From: Starkeya sp. ORNL1
GTDB lineage: Bacteria; Pseudomonadota; Alphaproteobacteria; Rhizobiales; Xanthobacteraceae
Assembly (NCBI RefSeq): GCF_012971745.1
Contig: NZ_CP048834.1
Coordinates: 6,023,001-6,087,000, forward strand
Reading direction: 5' to 3'
DNA length: 64,000 nt
A program made the position numbers and the translations under genes. Shown in pieces: positions 38,582-48,273 of the stretch. The notes under the pieces are model-generated. The model saw only the letters and a list, made by a program, of their open reading frames with translations, was not told the DNA's origin and did not search any database. Position 1 is the first letter of the stretch; every line of letters begins with the position of its first letter.

Positions 38582-39229
38582 CTAATTGCCGGCCCGAAAC
38601 AGCTCCAGCACCGACGACAACCTATCCGTCGCAAGATCGACCTCGCCGAAATCGCCGCCCGAGGGGAGATATCCGACCACATAAAGCCCGCCGGCGCGTG
38701 CGGAGGTTACCCCGGAACGGCTGTCCTCCACCGCCACCACCTCGCCCGGTTGGAGGCTGAGCTTCCGGCAGGCGGCGAGGTAGGGTTCAGGATCGGGCTT
38801 GCCGACCGTCACATCGTCGAAGCTCAGCGAGAACTCGATGATGTCCTCGATGCCGAGCGACTTGATATTGGCGTCGACCACGCGGCGCGCCGAATTGGAG
38901 ACGCACACCTGGCGGACGCCGAGCCCGGCAAGTGCGCGCATGGTGGCGACCGCCTCGGGAATGGCGACCAGCCGTTCATAGTGGCCGACATAATGATCGT
39001 TGATTGCCTCGTGCCAGTCCGCCTCGATGATGTCGGCCGGCAAGCGCGGGGTGAGCAGCTTCCACACATCGCCGACATGGATGCCGCGGAACGCCTGGTC
39101 CGGCAGGTCGGAGAGGTCGACGTCCCAATTGTGGCCGGCGGCCAGCAGCGCCTCATGGTGCAGCGGCTCGCTGTCGACCAGCGTGCCGTCAATGTCCCAG
39201 GCAACGGCGCGGAAGCGGGGTAGGTTCAC
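38582..39229 (-). CDS. HAD-superfamily sugar phosphatase/phosphomutase
   Basis: A 215-residue HAD hydrolase of the phosphoglycolate phosphatase / beta-phosphoglucomutase group. Motifs: I in WDIDGTLVDSEPLHHEAL, II in VSNSARR, III Lys in TVGKPDPEPY, IV in VEDSRSG. An alpha-helical cap lies between I and II. It starts with a GTG overlapping the kinase stop codon (GTGA). The neighbours suggest that it acts on a sugar phosphate of the same pathway. Confidence 0.88.
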   Translation of the reverse strand: MNLPRFRAVAWDIDGTLVDSEPLHHEALLAAGHNWDVDLSDLPDQAFRGIHVGDVWKLLTPRLPADIIEADWHEAINDHYVGHYERLVAIPEAVATMRALAGLGVRQVCVSNSARRVVDANIKSLGIEDIIEFSLSFDDVTVGKPDPEPYLAACRKLSLQPGEVVAVEDSRSGVTSARAGGLYVVGYLPSGGDFGEVDLATDRLSSVLELFRAGN

Positions 39230-40719
39230 GGCAAATCCCTCAGCCGGCGATAGAGCTCGCGGAAGCGCCGGTAGCCGGCACCGTAGACTTCTGCGTTGCG
39301 CGGATCGGGCTGCACCTGCTCGCTATATGCGACGAAGCGCGCAATGCCCGGCCAATCGGCGAGGCCGACGCCGACCGCCGCGGTCCAGGCGGCGCCGAGC
39401 GAGGAGCCGGGATGGCCGTTGAGCCGCTGCACCGGGCGTTGCAGCACATCGGCGACGATCTGCATCCATACCCGGCTGTGCGAACCACCATCGGAGACGA
39501 AGAAGTGGTTCGTGGCGTGGCCCATATCGTTCAGCACCTCGATATGGTGGGCGATGGCATAGGCATAGCCCTCCAGCAGCGCGCGCCAGAGATGGCCGAT
39601 ATCGTGCGAGAGCGTCAGCCCGTCGATGACGCCGCGCGCCTGCGGATCATGGATCGGCGTCTTCTCGCCGAGCAGATAGGGCAGGAAGACGAGGTCATCG
39701 GCACCCGCCGGTTTCGCCGCCGCGAGACGGTCGAGATGCTGGTGGATGCTGATGCACTCGCGTTCGGCAGCCGCGGCCTCGCCACCGGCGAAGGTGCGCA
39801 CGAACCAGTTCAGCCCGGAGCCGCCGGTGGACATACAGCCATTGGGCATGAACAGGCCAGGGACGAGGTGATAATCGAGATAGAGCCGGGGATCGGGCCG
39901 CACCCGGTCGGTGGCGGTGAGCACATCGATAGCGCCGCCGAACTTCAGCAGCACATCGCCGGCCTTGGTGACGCCGGCACCGAGTGCCGAGGCGATCATG
40001 TCGGCGGCACCACCAACCACCGGGGTTCCGACATTGAGCCCGGTCGCGGCGGCGGCCTCGGGTGTGACGTGGCCGATCACCTCGTGCGAGGCTGCCTTGC
40101 GAGGCACCGCACTGCGAGGGATGCCGGCCCAGGCCACGAGTTCGTCGTCGATCTCGTGGCGGGCGACATCGACGAACCCGGCCTCCAGCGCCCAGTTTTG
40201 CTCGACCGCGCGCTCGCCGGTGAGCTTCCAGTTCACATAGTCATAGGAGCCGAGCACGGTGGCGATGCGGGCGAAGACGTCCGGCTCGTGTCGGGCGATC
40301 CAGCGCAGCTTGGCGGTGACCAGTTGCTGGTTAATGCCGTTGCCCGCCTTGGCGATGAATTCGGCCTCGTCCTTCTCGGCGCGCAGTTCGCCGACCTCGA
40401 CGCCGCAGCGCCCATCGCTCTGCTGGATGGAGGGACGCAGCACGGCGCCGTCTTGATCCAGCAGCACCACGGCCGGAAGCATGCCGGTGACGCCGATGGC
40501 GGCGATCTCGCTTGGCTCGATACCCGACGTCGCGATCAGTTCAGCCGTGATGGCGCGAACGTTCGCCCACCACTCGGCCGGATCCTCTTCGGCCCAGCCG
40601 GCATGAGGCGAGGAGAGCGTCACCGGCCGCGACGCGACACCCAGCACCTCACCGGGGAGCCGGACGAGGAGGCCGATGGTCGAGGTGGTGCCGATATCGA
40701 GGCCGAGGACGCAGGGCAT
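39226..40719 (-). CDS. FGGY-family carbohydrate kinase
   Basis: A 497-residue kinase of the FGGY family, which phosphorylates sugars or polyols (xylulose, ribulose, erythritol and others). The N-terminal phosphate loop is GLDIGTTSTIGLLVRL; the FGGY signatures are MSTGGSGLNWFVRTF and a GGSHSRVWMQIVADVLQRPV C-terminal block. Xylulokinase-like spacing is seen, but the substrate is not proven. It follows the BtpA-like gene by 15 bases and is coupled to the HAD gene. Confidence 0.9.
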   Translation of the reverse strand: MPCVLGLDIGTTSTIGLLVRLPGEVLGVASRPVTLSSPHAGWAEEDPAEWWANVRAITAELIATSGIEPSEIAAIGVTGMLPAVVLLDQDGAVLRPSIQQSDGRCGVEVGELRAEKDEAEFIAKAGNGINQQLVTAKLRWIARHEPDVFARIATVLGSYDYVNWKLTGERAVEQNWALEAGFVDVARHEIDDELVAWAGIPRSAVPRKAASHEVIGHVTPEAAAATGLNVGTPVVGGAADMIASALGAGVTKAGDVLLKFGGAIDVLTATDRVRPDPRLYLDYHLVPGLFMPNGCMSTGGSGLNWFVRTFAGGEAAAAERECISIHQHLDRLAAAKPAGADDLVFLPYLLGEKTPIHDPQARGVIDGLTLSHDIGHLWRALLEGYAYAIAHHIEVLNDMGHATNHFFVSDGGSHSRVWMQIVADVLQRPVQRLNGHPGSSLGAAWTAAVGVGLADWPGIARFVAYSEQVQPDPRNAEVYGAGYRRFRELYRRLRDLP

Positions 40720-40734
40720 GGAGGTTCAGCCGGT

Positions 40735-41535
40735 TCAGCGCAGCTTGTTCACGACGTCCATGAAGCGGGCGACGCGGCCGGCATCGACCGCATTCCAGGT
40801 GTTGCCGTCGACCTTGAAATGGGTGCCGATGACGACGCCGCTCGCCAGCGAGAGGATGTCGCGCACATTGTCGATGTTCACGCCGGTATTGGCGAACACC
40901 GGCACGTCCTTCACCGTCTCGGCCACGCTGCGCAGATGCGACTGGTCGGCCGGCTGGCCGGTCAGCGGGCCGGACACCAGTATGGCGTCGGCGAGCGAGG
41001 AAAACACCGCGCTCCTGGCGCGCAGCTCGATCGGGCGCTGGTCGAGCGAATGGGCGAACTCGGCATTGATGTTGAACAACAGCTTCATGTCGTCACGGCC
41101 AAGATTGTGGCGCAGCCGCGCGGCCTCGGCGCAGTTCGGCTCCCACAGGCCCATGTCGGAGGCGAACAGGCCGGTGAAGATCTCGCGCACGAAGCTGGCG
41201 CCCGTCACCGCGCCGATGGCGACACTGGCCTGCGGATCCCACAGATAGTTCACGCCGAATGGCACCTTGAGCGAGGGCTTCACCGCCTGGACGATCGCGG
41301 ACATCGCCGCGACGCCCTCGGGCGCGGCCTTGAAGACGTAGGGCCGGTCGTTCTCGTTGCCGAACATGATGGCGTCGACGCCGCCGGCCTGGAGCTTCTC
41401 GATGTCCGCCAGCACGCCCTCGACCAGCTTGTCGAGGCCGCCATCGGCATCATAGAGCGGGGCGCCGGGCAGGGCGCCGATATGGGCCATGGCGATGACG
41501 ACCTTCTTCTTGTCGCCGAAGCACTCGAAAACCAT
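40735..41535 (-). CDS. BtpA/SgcQ-family TIM-barrel protein
   Basis: A 266-residue cytoplasmic protein of the BtpA family, which includes cyanobacterial BtpA (photosystem I assembly) and E. coli SgcQ in a sugar cluster. Features: MAHIGALPGAPLY near the start, GGVDAIMFGNENDRPY, VPFGVNYLWDPQASVAIG and a terminal VFANTGVNIDNVRDIL block like a phosphate-binding barrel. No enzymatic reaction is established for the family. The ATG at 41535 has AAGGAG upstream; the frame is open to 41652. It sits between a DeoR regulator and an FGGY kinase, so a role in sugar-phosphate metabolism is likely. Confidence 0.82.
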   Translation of the reverse strand: MVFECFGDKKKVVIAMAHIGALPGAPLYDADGGLDKLVEGVLADIEKLQAGGVDAIMFGNENDRPYVFKAAPEGVAAMSAIVQAVKPSLKVPFGVNYLWDPQASVAIGAVTGASFVREIFTGLFASDMGLWEPNCAEAARLRHNLGRDDMKLLFNINAEFAHSLDQRPIELRARSAVFSSLADAILVSGPLTGQPADQSHLRSVAETVKDVPVFANTGVNIDNVRDILSLASGVVIGTHFKVDGNTWNAVDAGRVARFMDVVNKLR

Positions 41536-41566
41536 CGTGGACACTCCTTGAGAAACAAGCGGGGCT

Positions 41567-42442
41567 TCAGGTCCCGGCAGGCACTGGGGCGACGCGCACG
41601 TCGACGCGGGCCGCGGCAAGGGCGGCGGCGATGCGCGGTGGTGGCTCGGCATCAGTGACGAGCATGTTGATGTCGGTGAGCGCGCCGACCTGCACCAGCG
41701 ACATGCGCTGGAACTTGGCGGCGTCGCAGAGCAGAATGCGGATGCCGGCGCGGCGCAGATAGACCCGCTTCATGTCGGCATCCTCGAAGGAATAATCGAA
41801 GAAGCCGTCGGCGGTGACGCCCGAGGCGCCGATCACCGCGACGTCGAACCACAGTTTCTCGAACTGGGCGATGGCGGTCGGACCCCAGACCGACATCTCG
41901 TCGGCGCGCACCCGGCCGCCGGCGACATAGACCTCCGGCGCGGTGCCGTCGAGCGCGGCGGAGACGCGCAGGCTGTTGGTGAACACCTTGATGTGCGGGA
42001 CGTCGCGCAGATGCTTCGCCATCAGATAGGTGGTGGTGCCGACATCGACGGCGACGGTTCGGTGGCCGGCGACCAGCGAGGCGGCGAGCGTGGCGATGGC
42101 GTCCTTGGCTTCCAGCCCGCGGCGCAGGCGCGCGTCGAAGCTCGGCTCGTCGCTGTCCATGATCGCGACAGGGGGTGCTTCGGGTGCCACCGCGCCGCCA
42201 TGGACGCGTACCAGCCGGCCGTCGCGCTCCAGCTCCAGCAGGTCGCGGCGGATGGTCATGTCGGAGACGCCAAGCTCCGCGGCGATGGTGGCGACGCTGA
42301 CGGCGCCGCTGGCACCCAGCTGATCGAGGATGCGGGCATGGCGCACCTGGGAGAGCACGCGCGGACGCTCCTCGCCGCGCGGCGCGTTCTCGCCGTGTGG
42401 TCCCCGAGGCGCAGAAGGCTCAAATGAGAGGTCGTCGGCCAT
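41567..42442 (-). CDS. DeoR-family transcriptional regulator
   Basis: A 291-residue repressor. After a charged leader of about 30 residues comes the DeoR helix-turn-helix (VSVATIAAELGVSDMTIRRDLLELERDG, with RLVRVHGGA). The C-terminal sugar-phosphate sensor domain is recognised by VAVDVGTTTYLMAKHL and FTNSLRVSAAL. It is the first gene of the BtpA/kinase/HAD operon and divergent from the SDR. Its likely operators are the ATGTTYGRATT motifs in the two promoter regions. Confidence 0.9.
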   Translation of the reverse strand: MADDLSFEPSAPRGPHGENAPRGEERPRVLSQVRHARILDQLGASGAVSVATIAAELGVSDMTIRRDLLELERDGRLVRVHGGAVAPEAPPVAIMDSDEPSFDARLRRGLEAKDAIATLAASLVAGHRTVAVDVGTTTYLMAKHLRDVPHIKVFTNSLRVSAALDGTAPEVYVAGGRVRADEMSVWGPTAIAQFEKLWFDVAVIGASGVTADGFFDYSFEDADMKRVYLRRAGIRILLCDAAKFQRMSLVQVGALTDINMLVTDAEPPPRIAAALAAARVDVRVAPVPAGT

Positions 42443-42600
42443 CGTCGCATCCGAAGCATCGGGCCGGGCGAGGGGAATCCGTCGCCATGCCTTGCGGCCC
42501 TAGTCCTACCGCACAGATCAAACAAATTCAAACATAAGAACTCACTTGATGTGCGTTTATGTTGAGATACTGTACACCTCTCACACGAGGATGCCAGCCC
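42443..42600. promoter_or_regulatory. Divergent DeoR/SDR promoter region with operator motifs
   Basis: Holds ATGTTTGAATTTG on the minus strand (42523-42535), which matches ATGTTCGGATTTG at 43617-43629 in 11 of 13 positions. An inverted repeat AACATAA-N19-TTATGTT lies at 42531-42563. Confidence 0.6.
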
Positions 42601-43392
42601 ATGACCAGCCCTTCCGCGATGTATCCCGAACTCGCCGGCCGACGCGCTTTCGTCACCGGCGGTGCCGCCGGCATCGGGCGTGCCATTGCTGAAGCGTTGG
42701 CGCGGCAAGGCGTGAAAGTGGCGGTCGGCGACATCAATCTCGACGCGGCGCGCCGCACTGCGATTGAACTCGGCGGCGGGGCGATCGCGGTTGAGGTTGA
42801 TGTGCGCCATCGCGAATCGGTGGAGAACGCCTTCGCCCAGGTGCTCGCCGGATTAGGGGATTGCGACCTGCTGATCGCCAATGCCGGCGTGTCCACCATG
42901 ACGCCGGCGCTGGAACTGACCGACGAGGAATGGGACTTCAATTTCGCGGTCAATACCCGCGGCGTGTTCCTCACCAACCAGGTCGCGGCGCGGCATTTCG
43001 CGGCGAGCGGCAAAGGCTGCATCGTCAACACCGCCTCGCTCGCCGCCAAGGTCGGCGCGCCGTTCCTGGCGCATTATGCCGCCTCGAAATTCGCCGTGCT
43101 CGGCTGGACCCAGTCGCTGGCGCGCGAACTCGCCGCCAAGGGCATCCGCGTCAATGCGGTGTGCCCCGGCTTTGTCGCCACCAGCATGCAATCGCGCGAG
43201 GTGCAGTGGGAGGCGAGCCTGCGTGGCATCGAACCCGAACAGGTCATCGCCGATTATGTCGCGCAGACCCCGCTGGGCCGCCTCGAACAGCCGGAGGACG
43301 TTGCCGACGTCGTCGTGTTCCTGTGCTCCGACCAGGCGCGCTTCATGACCGGGCAGGGGATCAATGTGACCGGCGGGGTCTATATGACGTGA
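42601..43392 (+). CDS. Short-chain dehydrogenase/reductase (sugar/polyol dehydrogenase-like)
   Basis: A 263-residue classical SDR: TGGAAGIG loop, IANAG, NTASLAAK with the serine, YAASK catalytic pair, and the end FMTGQGINVTGGVYM, as in sorbitol/galactitol-type dehydrogenases. It is divergent from the DeoR gene and precedes the sugar importer. It probably oxidises an imported polyol to a ketose for the FGGY kinase. The ATG at 42601 is chosen; the ATG at 42559 lies inside the operator repeat. Confidence 0.87.
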   Translation: MTSPSAMYPELAGRRAFVTGGAAGIGRAIAEALARQGVKVAVGDINLDAARRTAIELGGGAIAVEVDVRHRESVENAFAQVLAGLGDCDLLIANAGVSTMTPALELTDEEWDFNFAVNTRGVFLTNQVAARHFAASGKGCIVNTASLAAKVGAPFLAHYAASKFAVLGWTQSLARELAAKGIRVNAVCPGFVATSMQSREVQWEASLRGIEPEQVIADYVAQTPLGRLEQPEDVADVVVFLCSDQARFMTGQGINVTGGVYMT

Positions 43393-43423
43393 GGGGACGA
43401 GGACGAGGCTCCGGGCCATGCGA

Positions 43424-43538
43424 CCTCATCCTGAGGTGCTCGGGTGAAGCCCGAGCCTCGAAGGATGCTCCCACCGAGTGACGTTCCTCTGCTTCAGCAT
43501 CCTTCGAGGCCGCCTGCGGCGGCACCTCAGGATGAGGT
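43424..43538. repeat. Palindromic repeat family A, copy 3
   Basis: Another full copy: CCTCATCCTGAGG outer arms and CCTCGAAGGATG / CATCCTTCGAGG inner arms. It lies between the SDR gene and the sugar-importer promoter. Confidence 0.9.
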
Positions 43539-43562
43539 GGCTAGGTTCGAGGTCGGCACCTT

Positions 43563-43627
43563 CATGTTCGAATTCACCGCCATTGACGTGACATTGCGTT
43601 CATTTTAGCGCTTGCCATGTTCGGATT
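43563..43627. promoter_or_regulatory. Paired direct repeat in the sugar-importer promoter
   Basis: CATGTTCGAATT (43563-43574) and CATGTTCGGATT (43616-43627) match in 11 of 12 bases and are 53 bp apart, about five helical turns. The motif also occurs in the DeoR/SDR promoter region, so DeoR is the likely binder. Confidence 0.6.
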
Positions 43628-43700
43628 TGTTTCCGTACTATTCCCCGCCTAGCCCGACCGCCGGCTCCCGCGAGGAGTGCGGGCGGCCAGAGGAATGCCG

Positions 43701-44828
<1,128 letters not shown>

Positions 44829-44849
44829 GCGAGAGCGGAGGAGACCATC

Positions 44850-45647
44850 ATGCGACGCATCGGACTGCATCTCGGGCTCCTTCTGGTCTCCGCCGTCATA
44901 TTGATCCCGCTGCTGTGGGTGATCCGCACCAGCCTGCTGCCCGAACCGCTGTCCTATTCGCCGGAGCTGCTGCCGGACGTGACGTTCGACAACTACGTCG
45001 CGCTGTTCACCAGCACCCGCTACGGCCAGTCCTATCTCAACAGCCTGATCGTCGCTTTCGGCTCGGTGGTGGTGGCGCTGCCGTTCGCGGCGATGACCGG
45101 TTACGCCTTTGCCCGCTTCAAGACCAGCGGCAAGGCCGGGCGGTTCGCGGTGCTGGCGACGCAGATGCTGCCCCCCGTCGCCATCGTGCTGCCGACCTTC
45201 GCGCTGTTCAGGATGTTCGGCCTCACCAATTCGTTGACCGGGCTGATCATCGTCTATGCCGCGCTGAACCTGCCGTTCCTGATCTGGATCCTGATGGGGT
45301 TCTTCGAGGGCATCCCGGTCGATCTCGAATGGGCGGCGATGACCGACGGCGCCACCGCCTGGGGCGCGTTCTGGCGCATCGTGCTGCCGGTGTCGCTGCC
45401 CGGCATCGCTGCCGCCGGCGTGCTCGGCTTCATCCTCACCTGGAACGAATTCCTGTTCGCGCTGGTGCTGAGCGGTCCACAGACCGCCACCGTGCCGGTC
45501 GCGCTCGCCGCCCTGCAGACCTCCAACGGCGTGCAGATCGCCAAGGTCTCCGCCGGGGTGGTGCTCGCCGTCCTACCGCTGGTGATCGCCTCGCGCTTCA
45601 TCCAGCGCTTCATCGTGCAGGGCCTGACATTCGGCAGTGTGAAGTAA
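44850..45647 (+). CDS. Sugar ABC transporter permease, MalG type
   Basis: A 265-residue protein with six membrane spans. The ATPase-contact loop is LEWAAMTDGATAWGAFWRIVLPVSLPG, and the C-terminal SGVVLAVLPL-like region and FVQGL-type end (IVQGLTFGSVK) are typical of MalG/LacG. GGAGGAG lies just before the ATG. The operon order ATPase, MalG-type, binding protein, MalF-type is unusual, as the two permease genes are normally side by side. Confidence 0.92.
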   Translation: MRRIGLHLGLLLVSAVILIPLLWVIRTSLLPEPLSYSPELLPDVTFDNYVALFTSTRYGQSYLNSLIVAFGSVVVALPFAAMTGYAFARFKTSGKAGRFAVLATQMLPPVAIVLPTFALFRMFGLTNSLTGLIIVYAALNLPFLIWILMGFFEGIPVDLEWAAMTDGATAWGAFWRIVLPVSLPGIAAAGVLGFILTWNEFLFALVLSGPQTATVPVALAALQTSNGVQIAKVSAGVVLAVLPLVIASRFIQRFIVQGLTFGSVK

Positions 45648-45714
45648 TCCGCCATGCCCCCGGGCATGCGCCAACAAACGGGCAGAACGCCCGCCCAGAG
45701 AACAGGAGAACGAG

Positions 45715-46992
45715 ATGACAACTAAGCGCAGCCTATTCGCGGCATTGCTCGGGGCGAGCATGCTCGCTTCCGCTCTCCCCGCGAGCGCGGAGCCGATCAC
45801 GCTCCGCGCGCTGATGGAGGACGTGCCGGAAACGCAGATCATCGAGGCGATGCTGCCGGAGTTCACCAAGGAAACCGGCATCAAGGTCGAGTTCGAGAAG
45901 ATCGGCTACGGCGACATGCACGACAAGCTGGTCGCCCAGCTGGTCTCGCCGGAGAGCTACTACAATCTGCTCGAAGTCGACTTCCTCTGGGCCGGCGAAT
46001 TCCCCGCCGCCGGCTGGCTGGTGGACCTCAAGCCCTTCGTCGAGAAGTCGGGTTATGACCTCAAGCCCTTCATCCCCTCGATGCTGGAACTGCTCGGCCA
46101 GACCAAGGACCAGCTGCCGCTGATCCCGATGTACAATTACTCGATGGGCCTGATCTACCGCACCGACCTGCTGGCCGATCCCAAGCTGCAGGCCGCCTTC
46201 AAGGCCGCGACGGGCAAGGAACTGGCGCTGCCGACCACGCTCGAGGACTATGTCCGCCTTTCCAAGTTCATGAAGGCGAATGCCGGTGTGGCCGGGGCGG
46301 CGATGCAGGCGCAGCGCGGCGACCCCAACGCCATGGAGTTCTCCAACTATCTGTTCTCGGTCGGCGGCTCCTATCTCGGCGCGGACCGCAAGGTGACACT
46401 CGACAGCCCGGCCGGCCTCAAGGCGCTGGAGCTCTATGCCGACAACGTCAAGAACGGCGCCCAGCAGGGCGCGCTCTCGGCGACGCTCGACGACACCATG
46501 CGGCTGATGTGCTCGGGCCAGGCATTCAGCATGGTCACCTATTGGTGGATGCTGCCGCAGATCGACAACAAGGAGAAGTGTCCGGCGGTCGCCGGCAAGG
46601 TGGCGCTCTCGGTGATGCCGGGCGGCCATGGCGAGAGCGGCGGCTGGGGCTGGGGCATCCCGAAGAACACCACGCCGGAATCGCAGGAAGCGGCGTGGAA
46701 GTTCATCCAGTGGGTGCAGAGCCAGAAGGTCTCGGTGGCGCGTGCCCTCGAAGGCCACGCCCCGGTGCGCAGCGACGTCTATCAGGACGCCTCGGTGCTG
46801 AAGAAGTATCCGTTCTACGGCAAGGGCCTCGACGTGGTGGCGTCCGGCAAGTCGTTCCCGATCTTCGCCTATTCGGCGCAGTATGAGGACGTGCTCGGCG
46901 CCCAGCTCTCCCTCGCTGCCGGCGGACAGGCCAAGCCCGCCGACGCGCTGAGGGCGGCCGCCGACGGCCTGACCCAACTCCTCAACAAATGA
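45715..46992 (+). CDS. Sugar ABC transporter substrate-binding protein (family 1)
   Basis: A 425-residue periplasmic binding protein with a signal peptide (LFAALLGASMLASALPASA). Family-1 features include LPEFTKETGIKVEFEKIGYGDMHDKLVAQL and the late GESGGWGWGIPKNT block that lines the sugar cleft. AGGAG lies upstream of the ATG. Ligand unknown: sugar or polyol. The conserved operator motifs ahead of the operon tie it to the DeoR-controlled kinase locus. Confidence 0.92.
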   Translation: MTTKRSLFAALLGASMLASALPASAEPITLRALMEDVPETQIIEAMLPEFTKETGIKVEFEKIGYGDMHDKLVAQLVSPESYYNLLEVDFLWAGEFPAAGWLVDLKPFVEKSGYDLKPFIPSMLELLGQTKDQLPLIPMYNYSMGLIYRTDLLADPKLQAAFKAATGKELALPTTLEDYVRLSKFMKANAGVAGAAMQAQRGDPNAMEFSNYLFSVGGSYLGADRKVTLDSPAGLKALELYADNVKNGAQQGALSATLDDTMRLMCSGQAFSMVTYWWMLPQIDNKEKCPAVAGKVALSVMPGGHGESGGWGWGIPKNTTPESQEAAWKFIQWVQSQKVSVARALEGHAPVRSDVYQDASVLKKYPFYGKGLDVVASGKSFPIFAYSAQYEDVLGAQLSLAAGGQAKPADALRAAADGLTQLLNK

Positions 46993-47295
46993 CGCGAACG
47001 CATGTCCGGGACCGCCTTCGGGCGGTCCCGCGCAGCCCCGGCGCGGCAGCCCAGCCCCCCGCCGCCGCGCCGGGCGCTTCTTTCGGGAGCCGTCACATCC
47101 TCTTCCCTCTCCCCGTTGGGGAGAGGTGGCCCGCGAAGCGGGTCGGTGAGGGGGCTCACGGCTGCAGAGCGAAGAAGACCCCTCACCCCAACCCTCTCCC
47201 CATCGGGGAGAGGGGGAAGAAGGCCGGGTGGGCATCCTTCGACGCCGCTTCGCGGCACCTCCGGTTGACGTCGTAGGAACCAAGAAAGAGATCGG
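46993..47295. other. Intergenic repeat-rich stretch inside the importer operon
   Basis: Just over 300 bases between the binding-protein and MalF-type genes. It holds repeat family C (47104-47218) and a half copy of repeat A (about 47231-47273: GCATCCTTCGACGCCGC, then GGCACCTCCGGTTGACG). No gene was seen here. The hairpins may uncouple expression of the last gene. Confidence 0.7.
47104..47218. repeat. Palindromic repeat family C
   Basis: Arms TCCCTCTCCCCGTTGGGGAG and CCCATCGGGGAGAGGG, each itself a small hairpin, flank GTGAGGGG and CCCCTCAC. This CCTCTCCCC type of repeat is widespread in alphaproteobacteria. A fragment lies at 17527. Confidence 0.85.
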
Positions 47296-48177
47296 ATGCG
47301 CGTGCTTGCCTTCGCGGATCGGGACTGGCGCACCGGCTGGGCCTTCGCCCTGCCGGGCCTCATCACGCTCGTCGTGGTGATGGGCTTTCCGCTGGTCTAT
47401 GCGCTGCTGATCTCGCTGTCGTCGCTGACACTGCTGAAGCCGATGCTCCAGCCCTCCGTCGGGCTCAGGAACTTCGCGACGGTGATGGCCGACCCGCTGT
47501 TCTGGGGCGCGGTGTGGCTCACCATCAAATATTCCGTCGTCACCGTGGTCGGCGAGTTCGTCATCGGCCTCGCGGTGGCGATGATGCTGAACCGCACCGT
47601 GACGATGAAGCCGGTCTATTTTGCCATCCTCACCATCCCGATGGCGATGTCGCCGGTGAGCGTCGCTTTGATCTGGCGCATGCTGCTGCAGCCCAATCTC
47701 GGCATCGCCAACCAGCTGATGGAGGCGCTCGGCCTGCCGCGGCTCGACTGGCTCGGCTCGGCCGACCTCGCGCTCTGGACCATGGCCGGCATCGACATCT
47801 GGCAGCAGACTTCGTTCGTGGTGCTGATCCTCGCCGCCGGCCTCGCCGCGCTGCCGCGCGACCCTTACGAGGCGGCCGAGGTCGACGGCGCCAGCCAGTT
47901 CCAGCAATTCTGGTACATCACCTTGCCGATGCTGCGGCCGGTGGCGGCGATCGCCGTCATCATCCAGCTCATCAACGAGTTCCGCACCTACGACCTCGTC
48001 TACGTGCTGACCAAGGGCGGGCCCGGCACCTCCACCGAGATGCTCAGCTTCTTCGCCTATCGCCGCGCCTTTCTCGGCCTGCACCTCAATGAGGGCGCGG
48101 CCGCGGCCTTCGTGCTGCTGCTGATCGTGCTGGGCCTCACCATCGCCTTCTTCGCCACGCTGGAGCGGCGGCGCTAG
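47296..48177 (+). CDS. Sugar ABC transporter permease, MalF type
   Basis: A 293-residue inner-membrane protein with six spans: LPGLITLVVVMGFPLVYALL at the start, the EAA loop YEAAEVDGASQFQQFWYITLPMLRP, and a final LLLIVLGLTIAFFATLERRR. It completes the CUT1 importer with the genes at 43701-46992. The ATG at 47296 has AAAGAGAT upstream. Confidence 0.92.
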   Translation: MRVLAFADRDWRTGWAFALPGLITLVVVMGFPLVYALLISLSSLTLLKPMLQPSVGLRNFATVMADPLFWGAVWLTIKYSVVTVVGEFVIGLAVAMMLNRTVTMKPVYFAILTIPMAMSPVSVALIWRMLLQPNLGIANQLMEALGLPRLDWLGSADLALWTMAGIDIWQQTSFVVLILAAGLAALPRDPYEAAEVDGASQFQQFWYITLPMLRPVAAIAVIIQLINEFRTYDLVYVLTKGGPGTSTEMLSFFAYRRAFLGLHLNEGAAAAFVLLLIVLGLTIAFFATLERRR

Positions 48178-48273
48178 CCTTGCTGCCCGCGCGGTTGGCC
48201 GGACGGCGCATCAGGCTCTATAACAGCACTCGGATGCCGTCTGGCGGGACGTCATCGAACAGTGGGGGCTATC

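Noticed and set aside
45733..48084. A 783-codon open frame antisense to the sugar importer
   Set aside because: It runs through repeat families A and C and through three genes with convincing domains, so it is not a gene.
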